A stretch of 64,000 nucleotides of DNA, taken from NCBI GenBank assembly GCA_023411555.1, contig JAEYOQ010000046.1, positions 30,409 to 94,408 on the forward strand. Direction: 5' to 3'. The notes under the pieces were generated by a model. The model worked only from the letters and a program-made list of their open reading frames with translations. It made no database searches and was not told where the DNA came from. Positions 18,231-24,553 of this stretch are shown here, one piece after another (positions within the stretch are counted from its first letter, which is position 1; each line of letters begins with the position of its first letter). Position numbers and translations under genes: made by a program. Source of the stretch: Bacillota bacterium (GTDB taxonomy: Bacteria > Bacillota > Clostridia > Lachnospirales > Lachnospiraceae).

Positions 18231-18989
18231 TTAACGATATCCTAGGGATGCCAAATTCTGATAGCTCTTTTTCAAGCATTCGAAGGGACTTTCCTGGCAG
18301 ATATCCTGCTCCACCAATAGGTATTCGCAATTGGTTTCCTTCAGTATCTTTAGAATTCTGTCAAAGTTCATGTTACCCACCATTACGGGTGCCATAACTG
18401 CTTCATGGTGCAGAATAGCCATATCCTTTAAATGTACACATGGAATGCGATTTTTTAGACGTTCGATCCATTGGCATACATCCAACCCTGCTGCCTGAAG
18501 CCAATAGGTATCCAGTGTAAACCCCATCTCCTCCGAAGAAAATCCCTCCATCAGGTATTCTATATAATACTTCCCATTTACCTTCTCAAACTCAAAGTTG
18601 TGGTTGTGATACATGAAAAGCATCCCTGCGTTCTTTATCTTTACAGCCGCTTCCTTATAATCCTCACAAAAATGCTCAATCCATTCTGGGTTACGGTATT
18701 TGTCAGGCATACTGCCTAGTCCGATATAATTGCTTCCCATCAGCTTATGATCTTCTATCAATTGATCTGTATCATTGATTATCCTATTTGGATCAGTATG
18801 TGTTAATACTATCTTTAAACCATGCTTATCACACAGCTCCCTAACCTTACCTGGCTTTATAGAAGCTCCTATAGCTGATATCTGAACTGTTGTATAGCCT
18901 ATTTTTGCAATCTGCCCTAAGGTATAATCCAAATCCTTCTCAGTCTGAGTATAAGAACGTACCGTATACAATTGAGCACCTAAGATCAT
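18231..18989 (-). CDS. Sugar phosphate isomerase/epimerase (xylose isomerase-like TIM barrel)
   Basis: 252 aa AP-endonuclease-2/xylose-isomerase-like barrel. Visible elements are GAQLYTVRSYTQTEKDLDYT at the N-terminus, KIVLTHTDPNR, the metal-ligand strands MLFMYHNHNFEFEKVNG and GFTLDTYWLQAAG, CVHLKDM, and a terminal YLLVEQDICQESP. Glu, Asp and His residues in these strands fit the divalent-metal site of the family. It is the first gene of the three-gene operon, with GGAGGAAGAGGAT before the ATG. The divergent AraC gene and its direct-repeat sites are immediately upstream. The specific substrate cannot be assigned. Confidence 0.88.
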   Translation of the reverse strand: MILGAQLYTVRSYTQTEKDLDYTLGQIAKIGYTTVQISAIGASIKPGKVRELCDKHGLKIVLTHTDPNRIINDTDQLIEDHKLMGSNYIGLGSMPDKYRNPEWIEHFCEDYKEAAVKIKNAGMLFMYHNHNFEFEKVNGKYYIEYLMEGFSSEEMGFTLDTYWLQAAGLDVCQWIERLKNRIPCVHLKDMAILHHEAVMAPVMVGNMNFDRILKILKETNCEYLLVEQDICQESPFECLKKSYQNLASLGYR

Positions 18990-19022
18990 ATCCTCTTCCT
19001 CCTCCGTTGCCTGTTTTCTTCT

Positions 19023-19080
19023 ATTATAATGCTATATAACATAATTCGCCATTGCAAATGTTATATGATATATTGCAAAT
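19023..19080 (-). promoter_or_regulatory. AraC-type activator sites and promoter of the isomerase-oxidoreductase operon
   Basis: Two direct copies of ATTTGCAAT (minus strand; 19051-19059 and 19072-19080) are 21 bp apart. The proximal copy touches a weak -35 (TGGCGA, 19046-19051), followed 17 bases later by TATAAT (19023-19028). Direct repeats two helical turns apart, abutting a poor -35 next to a good -10, are typical of AraC-family activation. The divergent AraC gene is the obvious candidate regulator. Confidence 0.65.
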
Positions 19081-19192
19081 ATATCCCTATTTCTCTATAA
19101 TGATTATGACGTGATATAGTATGTGTGGAAGGTAAGGCTCACTCCACCAGGACAGACTTATTTTCTAGAATAAGATAAGAAAGGGAATAAAT

Positions 19193-20029
19193 ATGGCTTC
19201 TCTCAGTGCGATCAATACCGAAAAGGTTCAATTTAGCTATAGTCTTTCCAATAATATATATCCGGCCTACCAGATCCATTGTCACAATGTCTATGAAATC
19301 TATTACTTTATTGAAGGAGATGTAGATTATCTGGTGGAGGGTAAGCTATATCAGCCTGCACCCCATAGTCTTTTACTCCTATCTCCTCATGTATTTCATG
19401 GAGTTAAGGTTAGAACAGATCACCCCTACCGACGCTTCGCCCTGCATTTTCACCCGGATTTATTGCAGCACGAGCGACGCCCCCTCCTTTTATCCGCTTT
19501 CCCGAGTAACGAAAAGCATTCTAATCGTGAGGTCTATTATGAGAATCTAACGAGTACACAATTAGTAAGCTTCTTCGAGGCACTGGTAAGCTTGGCAGAC
19601 CAATCCGAGCAGCTGAAACGCCAGCTCCTGCCAACCTATATCGAGGCAATCCTTGCTCAGCTAACCCTTATATGCCATACCCATAGCCCGGTACAGGTGG
19701 AAGCGATTACTTCTCAAACGATTACTGATATTATTGCATACCTCAACCTACACTTAACAGAAGTAATTACTCTGGATCAACTGTCGGAACACTTCAATAT
19801 CAGTAAGCATTATATGAACCGTGCTTTCCGTAAGGCTGCCGGTACAACAGTCTTTGATTATCTCATCTACAAAAGGGTCATCTATGCCCAACAGCTTATG
19901 ATAAACGGATATACGGCAACTGAGGCAGCTCTACAATCGGGATTTCGAGATTACTCGGTCTTCTACCGCGCCTACCGCAAACATCTGGGTCACTCTCCCG
20001 TGAATGACCGTTCCTTTACGCATCTATAA
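19193..20029 (+). CDS. AraC-family transcriptional regulator
   Basis: 278 aa. The N-terminal cupin-like arm and barrel show HCHNVYEIYYFIEGDVDYLV and LLLLSPHVFHGVKV. The C-terminal ~100 residues hold the two AraC helix-turn-helices: ITLDQLSEHFNISKHYMNRAF, and then TATEAALQSGFRDYSVFYRAYRKHLGHSP. It is divergent from the isomerase-oxidoreductase operon and separated from it by paired direct repeats, so it most likely activates that operon when its sugar ligand is bound. The start follows AAAGGGAATAAAT. The ligand is unknown. Confidence 0.92.
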   Translation: MASLSAINTEKVQFSYSLSNNIYPAYQIHCHNVYEIYYFIEGDVDYLVEGKLYQPAPHSLLLLSPHVFHGVKVRTDHPYRRFALHFHPDLLQHERRPLLLSAFPSNEKHSNREVYYENLTSTQLVSFFEALVSLADQSEQLKRQLLPTYIEAILAQLTLICHTHSPVQVEAITSQTITDIIAYLNLHLTEVITLDQLSEHFNISKHYMNRAFRKAAGTTVFDYLIYKRVIYAQQLMINGYTATEAALQSGFRDYSVFYRAYRKHLGHSPVNDRSFTHL

Positions 20030-20234
20030 TATAGAACATATGCACCAGACCCTTCGAAAATCGGTGTAGCCTTGAAGAGAAGTACTTATTTCATAACTTG
20101 TAATGGAAAACAGGAAGGCTGTAATCTTCTGTCAAACCCAGAGCTTCTTGCCGAGCTTTTCTCCGAAACTAATAAGAACCAAGAACTCCTATTTGCTCCC
20201 TCACATCCCGATAAAAGCTGATTACATAAGTTAC

Positions 20235-20389
20235 TTACTGTTCACACCGGTCAGTAATGTCGTCGGTACTTAGGTTCTGTTCTTTAGAACCTTATGTACC
20301 GCTATGTAATGCTACTAAGCGAAAGCGTATCCGATTTCGCAAACATTGATCGAACTCATATATCAAGATTAACCAAGTGTGAACAGTAA
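20235..20389. repeat. 155-bp inverted-repeat-bounded structured element (MITE-like)
   Basis: Bounded by perfect 13-bp inverted repeats, TTACTGTTCACAC (20235-20247) and GTGTGAACAGTAA (20377-20389). Inside are two further hairpins: CGGTAC...GTACCG with nested AGGTTCT/AGAACCT (20264-20301), and GCGAAA/TTTCGC (20319-20340). The right end (20344-20392) has a relative at 33607-33658. No coding frame is supported. The remainder of the AraC-to-next-gene gap (20030-20234) shows no recognisable feature. Confidence 0.6.
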
Positions 20390-20429
20390 CAGATTTTCGA
20401 ATCGGAGTATATGGAATAATTCCCGTTTC

Positions 20430-20458
20430 TTGCTTTTTTGGAAGGAACAGGCTATAAT
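20430..20458 (+). promoter_or_regulatory. Promoter of the small membrane protein gene
   Basis: TTGCTT and perfect TATAAT with a 17-base spacer, 36 bases before the ATG at 20495. Confidence 0.7.
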
Positions 20459-20494
20459 AAGGTATCATCATACTTTTATAGAAAGGGTTCTAAT

Positions 20495-20707
20495 ATGTCG
20501 AAGGTAAAGCGCATCGCCGCTATAATTGGTCTCATATTCATCGCTGCTATGTTCCTGATCACCTTATTATCCGCTTTTTTTGCATCAGAGTATTCCCATG
20601 GTCTGTTTATGGCAAGTATTTTCAGTATCATCGTAGTTCCACTTATGCTCTATATGTTTATCATGGTTTATAAATGGGTTCATAAGAAGGATGAGCCAGA
20701 GGAATAG
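20495..20707 (+). CDS. Small two-helix membrane protein, unknown function
   Basis: 70 aa: a short basic N-terminus (MSKVKR), two hydrophobic helices (about 7-28 and 36-57, the second ending MLYMFIMVYKWV) and a charged C-terminus KKDEPEE. An AAAGG binding site precedes ATG 20495, and the good promoter 36 bases upstream falls inside the longer frame, which rules out the earlier start. I do not recognise a family beyond small clostridial membrane proteins. It is monocistronic and followed by a very strong hairpin. Confidence 0.65.
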   Translation: MSKVKRIAAIIGLIFIAAMFLITLLSAFFASEYSHGLFMASIFSIIVVPLMLYMFIMVYKWVHKKDEPEE

Positions 20708-20752
20708 TGTGAATTAATGAAATAATTATCCAAACTTCAAAGGGTAGGTACA

Positions 20753-20794
20753 GGGCTCCTGCCTAGGATTTGCTTAAATCCTAGGCAGGAGCCC
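20753..20794. terminator. Perfect 19-bp hairpin between convergent genes
   Basis: GGGCTCCTGCCTAGGATTT (20753-20771), a 4-base loop and the exact complement (20776-20794). It lies between the small membrane gene and convergent rarA. Stem strength is exceptional, but neither strand has a clear T run, so it may act as a bidirectional terminator or an mRNA end stabiliser. Confidence 0.6.
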
Positions 20795-20812
20795 ATTCTA
20801 TAGGTGACCATA

Positions 20813-22144
20813 TCACTGCTGCTTCCCTTTTCCTTTTATCTTCTTGAAGTATTCCTGTATCTTCACCTCATATCCATTATCCGAGGGTACATAAAACACC
20901 CTGTCCTTAATCTCATCCGGAAGGTATTGCTGGTCTACGTAATGATTCTCATAGCTATGAGCATACTTATATCCTAGACCATGACCGAGCTTTGCCGCCC
21001 CTTTATAATGGGCATCCATTAGATAAGCCGGAATGGTTGCTGTCTTCTCGTTCTCAACCACACGCATAGCATCGTCGATAGCACAGATTGCCGAATTGCT
21101 CTTCGGTGCGCAGGCCACATATGCAGCAGCCTGAGCCAGAACAATCCTTGCCTCCGGCATACCCAATCTCTCTACAGCAAGAGCAGCACTGGTTGCTACT
21201 ACCAAAGCATTAGGATCTGCATTAGAGACATCCTCTGCAGCACAGATCATGATTCTGCGGGCAATAAATGCTACCTCCTCACCTGCATAGAGCATCCTGG
21301 CAAGGTAATAGATTGCCGCATCAGGATCAGAGCCTCTCATACTCTTAATAAATGCAGAAATGGTATCATAGTGATTATCTCCACCCTTATCATATCTTAA
21401 CACCCTCTTCTGAATACATTCCGAAGCCACCTGCAGAGTGATATGAATCTTACCATCCTCAGACCGTTCCGTAGTCAGTATACCGATCTCAATGGCATTG
21501 AGAGCGGCTCTCGCATCACCGTTAGCTACATCTGCGAGGAAATCCAATGCTTCCTCATCAATATCTGCATGATAGGCACCCATACCGCGCTCTACATCAT
21601 ATACAGCTCTGCGAAGCAAGAGCTTAATATCCTCCTTGTCTAAAGACTTCAATTCAAATATTATAGAACGGGACAATAAAGCAGAATTCACTTCAAAATA
21701 AGGATTCTCGGTAGTAGCACCGATTAATACTATCGTACCGTCTTCAACAAAAGGTAGCAAATAATCCTGCTGTCCCTTGTTAAATCGATGTATCTCATCA
21801 ATGAACAAGATCGTCCGTTTTCCATAACGCCCTAGATTATTCCTTGCCTCCTCCACGACTGCTTCCATGTCCTTTTTCCCTGCAGAGGTCGCATTAATCT
21901 GCGTAAAGCTAGAGCTGGTCGTATTAGCGATAACCTTAGCCAAAGTAGTTTTACCGGTGCCCGGCGGTCCATAAAAGATAATTGAGCTAATTTTATCCGC
22001 TTTAATTGCCCGATATAACAGCTTGTCCTTACCAATGATATGCTTCTGACCAACGACCTCCTCCAGAGTAGTCGGGCGAAGTCTTGATGCAAGAGGAGAC
22101 TCCTTCTTCATCGTGTTATCTCTCATATAATCAAAAAGATCCAT
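20813..22144 (-). CDS. rarA: Replication-associated recombination protein RarA (MgsA)
   Basis: 443 aa AAA+ ATPase of the clamp-loader group that acts at stalled forks. Visible in order are the start MDLFDYMRDNTMKKESPLAS, the signature SRLRPTTLEEVVGQKHIIG, Walker A FYGPPGTGKTT, Walker B with TILFIDEIHRFNKGQQDYLL, sensor 1 LIGATTENP, arginine finger region SALLSRS, and the C-terminal tetramerization part (DPDAAIYYLARML, PEARIVLAQAAAYVACAPKS). Length is normal. ATG 22144 is preferred over 22168 because GGAAGGGTGATTTT lies between them. Monocistronic. Confidence 0.95.
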   Translation of the reverse strand: MDLFDYMRDNTMKKESPLASRLRPTTLEEVVGQKHIIGKDKLLYRAIKADKISSIIFYGPPGTGKTTLAKVIANTTSSSFTQINATSAGKKDMEAVVEEARNNLGRYGKRTILFIDEIHRFNKGQQDYLLPFVEDGTIVLIGATTENPYFEVNSALLSRSIIFELKSLDKEDIKLLLRRAVYDVERGMGAYHADIDEEALDFLADVANGDARAALNAIEIGILTTERSEDGKIHITLQVASECIQKRVLRYDKGGDNHYDTISAFIKSMRGSDPDAAIYYLARMLYAGEEVAFIARRIMICAAEDVSNADPNALVVATSAALAVERLGMPEARIVLAQAAAYVACAPKSNSAICAIDDAMRVVENEKTATIPAYLMDAHYKGAAKLGHGLGYKYAHSYENHYVDQQYLPDEIKDRVFYVPSDNGYEVKIQEYFKKIKGKGKQQ

Positions 22145-22240
22145 AAAATCACCCTTCCTTTGTAACAAAATATCTCGGCTATAATCGATTATATCCTTAA
22201 AGACCTTCCCTATTATGTCAAGTAGATATAAACTTACGAC

Positions 22241-22268
22241 TTGAAAAAATCGAAAGAATGTGCATAAT
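22241..22268 (+). promoter_or_regulatory. Promoter of the DUF4250 gene
   Basis: TTGAAA and CATAAT with a 16-base spacer, about 100 bases before the start codon. Confidence 0.5.
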
Positions 22269-22371
22269 AAAAAGATATAGCCTGTTTACAAGCATTGTTA
22301 TCGCAGGCGCGTTTATTTTGCCTAAGCGTAAATCAAATAATACAATTTTACTTTATATAAAAGGAGTACTT

Positions 22372-22557
22372 ATGAATATACCGAAAGACCCCTATATACT
22401 ACTAAGCTTTATCAACACTAAACTAAGAGACGATTATCCCAGCCTAGAGGACTTATGCAAAAGTCTTGATATAAACCAAATCGAGCTGGAGAGCAAGTTA
22501 TCCAGTATAGACTTTTCCTATGCCAGAGAAGTGAACCAATTCACTGCCGCCAATTAG
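22372..22557 (+). CDS. DUF4250 family small protein
   Basis: 61 aa starting MNIPKDPYILLSFINTKLRD, the near-invariant N-terminus of the DUF4250 family, followed by a short helix-turn-helix-like segment (SLEDLCKSLDINQIELESKL). AAAGGAG lies 8 bases before ATG 22372. The longer frame from 22258 adds an unrelated hydrophobic stretch overlapping the promoter and is rejected. Function is unknown in all members I know of. The last 17 bases overlap the end of the convergent VanZ-like gene. Confidence 0.88.
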   Translation: MNIPKDPYILLSFINTKLRDDYPSLEDLCKSLDINQIELESKLSSIDFSYAREVNQFTAAN

Positions 22558-23032
22558 CTTTATTTACACGAAGCTTCTTACTTATGGTGAGCAGAAATAG
22601 AAAGAATAAAGCTCCTGCTGCCGCTCCGCAGCTATCTAAAAGAACATCACTTAACTGTCCGCTTCTGCCGGCGACAAAGGTCTGATGGAATTCATCCGAT
22701 GCCGCATATACCGAAGTGATGAGAATTGATAAGATTGCCCCCATACGATTGCCCTTCCTATGAAGGATAAAATGATAGAACCATGCTGCAGCTAAAAGAG
22801 CATATTCCGTAAAATGTGCTGACTTTCGAACAATATGATCAAGCTCTAGAAGTACCTGTTGTCTTGTATCCTCCTCATAGGGTTGATCAGTGATGGTTTC
22901 ATACGTATGCAAAATAGTATGGGATATCTTCAAACTACTTTCACCCGAGATTGTAGCAGGTTTCGAAGAAAAGCTAAAAATGATTACCATAATAAGAGCA
23001 GCCGGCAACCAGGAGATATATTTTAATTTCAT
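22541..23032 (-). CDS. VanZ-family membrane protein
   Basis: 163 aa. The VanZ-like pattern is clear: N-terminal helix YISWLPAALIMVIIFSFSS, the conserved RKSAHFTEYALLAAAWFYH, a basic loop followed by ILSILITSVYAASDEFHQTF, then VAGRSGQLSDVLLDSCGAAA and a last helix. VanZ was named from teicoplanin resistance, but most homologues are housekeeping membrane proteins of unknown activity, and no van genes are nearby. The start follows GGAGG. It converges with DUF4250 with overlapping 3' ends. Confidence 0.9.
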   Translation of the reverse strand: MKLKYISWLPAALIMVIIFSFSSKPATISGESSLKISHTILHTYETITDQPYEEDTRQQVLLELDHIVRKSAHFTEYALLAAAWFYHFILHRKGNRMGAILSILITSVYAASDEFHQTFVAGRSGQLSDVLLDSCGAAAGALFFLFLLTISKKLRVNKANWRQ

Positions 23033-23170
23033 TGGGACCTCCGAGATTCTAGTATTATCAGTAAAGCAAGACGAGGTTCTATCTATCCCCTCTATCCAAG
23101 ACTTACCCTATATGATACCATATATATGCTACCAATAGCAATATTGCTTCAGCAGAAAGGAACAGTTCAA

Positions 23171-23833
23171 ATGAAGGAAGCGTTTAAGACCATATATGAA
23201 GGTGGAAGCGGAGAATTTGTTATGAAAAAATCCAGATTCATTGCCACGGTAATGCCTGTAGAGACCGAAGAAGCAGCTCTTGAATTTATTGAGGACATGA
23301 AGAAGAAATACTGGGATGCTGCACACAATTGCTCTGCCTATATCATCGGAACAGACCTTCCTTTGATGCGATGCTCTGACGACGGAGAACCGAGTAAAAC
23401 TGCCGGTAGGCCTATGCTGGATGTTCTTATAGCCCATGAACTTACGAATCTGGTCGTTGTAGTCACCAGATATTTTGGTGGTACTCTTCTTGGGACAGGT
23501 GGTCTGGTAAAGTCTTATCAATCGGCTACCATAGAAGGGCTAAACCAATGCAAGATCATCACAAAAGAGATTGGAATTCGTACCAAGCTGACGACGGATT
23601 ATAATCAGGTTGGTAAGTTACAATACTATATAAATCAGGAGCAGCTCACCCTTCTATCCTCAGAATATACTGATATAGTCCAACTAGAGTTATTGATTCA
23701 GCCCAGCCGTATGGGAGCCTTTGCAAAAAAAATTGCTGAACTCACAAATGGTTCAGCAATTCCTGATGAGATGGATAGGGTATACTTCTCTAACATTGAC
23801 GGTGAAATACACCTATTTGATTCCTGCTTATAA
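23171..23833 (+). CDS. YigZ/IMPACT family protein
   Basis: 220 aa, normal length. The N-terminal UPF0029 domain shows SRFIATVMPVETEEAALEFI, AAHNCSAYIIG, the signature DDGEPSKTAGRPMLDVL and VVTRYFGGTLLGTGGLVKSY. A C-terminal ferredoxin-like domain (YNQVGKLQYYINQEQLTLLS) follows. Bacterial YigZ has been proposed to interact with ribosomal or nucleic-acid substrates, but its role is unsettled. ATG 23171 is chosen for the AAAGGA 9 bases upstream, rather than 23126. Its 3' end overlaps the convergent small gene by 6 bases. Confidence 0.92.
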   Translation: MKEAFKTIYEGGSGEFVMKKSRFIATVMPVETEEAALEFIEDMKKKYWDAAHNCSAYIIGTDLPLMRCSDDGEPSKTAGRPMLDVLIAHELTNLVVVVTRYFGGTLLGTGGLVKSYQSATIEGLNQCKIITKEIGIRTKLTTDYNQVGKLQYYINQEQLTLLSSEYTDIVQLELLIQPSRMGAFAKKIAELTNGSAIPDEMDRVYFSNIDGEIHLFDSCL

Positions 23834-24118
23834 TCCCCGCGTTACAAGCTCATCCACTATTTCCACCATTGAAATCGGTGTGACTTCAAATTGAAACAGT
23901 TTCTTCAGAATCCTAACAACACTGTCTCTCGAAGTAGATATAGCTGCTACTTCGTCTGATTCTACTGAATCTCCTAGATACCTCGAAATCCTGATCCCAT
24001 ACAAAGGGGTCTCTTTGTCTTCTTCTGATATACTCTCCGTTAGACAATAATCCAGTTGCATACTTCTTGTATCTTCCAGTGTAACTCGGTTGCAAAAAAG
24101 TAGCTGTACCTGTTTCAT
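23828..24118 (-). CDS. Small conserved clostridial protein (DUF6514-like)
   Basis: 96 aa, soluble and acidic. Recognisable pieces are YCLTESISEEDKETPLYGIR and the closing LFQFEVTPISMVEIVDELVT. The YGI-then-VTPxxxxEIVDE layout resembles short Firmicute proteins annotated DUF6514; I assign this from memory of the pattern and it needs a profile search. The start follows GTGGGGGTAATG. The upstream gap to the penicillin-binding protein would hold a divergent promoter. No function is suggested. Confidence 0.65.
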   Translation of the reverse strand: MKQVQLLFCNRVTLEDTRSMQLDYCLTESISEEDKETPLYGIRISRYLGDSVESDEVAAISTSRDSVVRILKKLFQFEVTPISMVEIVDELVTRGL

Positions 24119-24553
24119 TTTTCATTACCCCCACATTCATAAAATTAGAAAATTGCTGACAATTTTCATTATACACAGTAAATTACCATTGTCCAAGTCA
24201 TATTTAACGCACCATTTTATCGCGTTCGTTATATTTCGACACATATCCACGTTTTGTGTGTACAAAATGGGATAGTTATTGAATCCTTTGCGTTTTCATG
24301 TATTATTCTAGTAAGTTGGCATCAAATTAGTACGAAAGTACGTCAAAAGCACCTTAGTGTATACATATTTACCCTCTATTTGGTATATTATGGGTATACA
24401 ACAAAATTAAGTCTTTATTTCATATGACATATTTGCTATAATGTAGTCTAGTGAATAAGGTGGATAGCTTTGCTCATTAAATGACTTTAGACAGACAGTA
24501 AAACGTATCTATGCCATTATAAGGTTAAACTTCTTTTCACCTTATAAGGAAGA
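24119..24553. other. Divergent intergenic region upstream of the penicillin-binding protein
   Basis: About 435 bases. A perfect TATAAT at 24437-24442 has only a weak hexamer (CTTTAT) 17 bases before it, and is the best promoter candidate for the downstream gene, leaving a 5' leader of about 110 bases. A short inverted pair (AAGGTTAAAC/CTTTTCACCTTAT area, 24520-24550) lies before the start. No small gene is seen. Confidence 0.4.

Noticed and set aside
20030..20222. Open stretch in the same frame as, and directly after, the AraC stop codon
   Set aside because: It looked coding-like (ending with a hydrophilic run and TGA), but has no start with a binding site and the AraC protein already has its normal length.
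22541..23032. VanZ-like protein as glycopeptide resistance
   Set aside because: No vanHAX or vanRS genes are nearby. Most VanZ-family proteins in this group are housekeeping membrane proteins.
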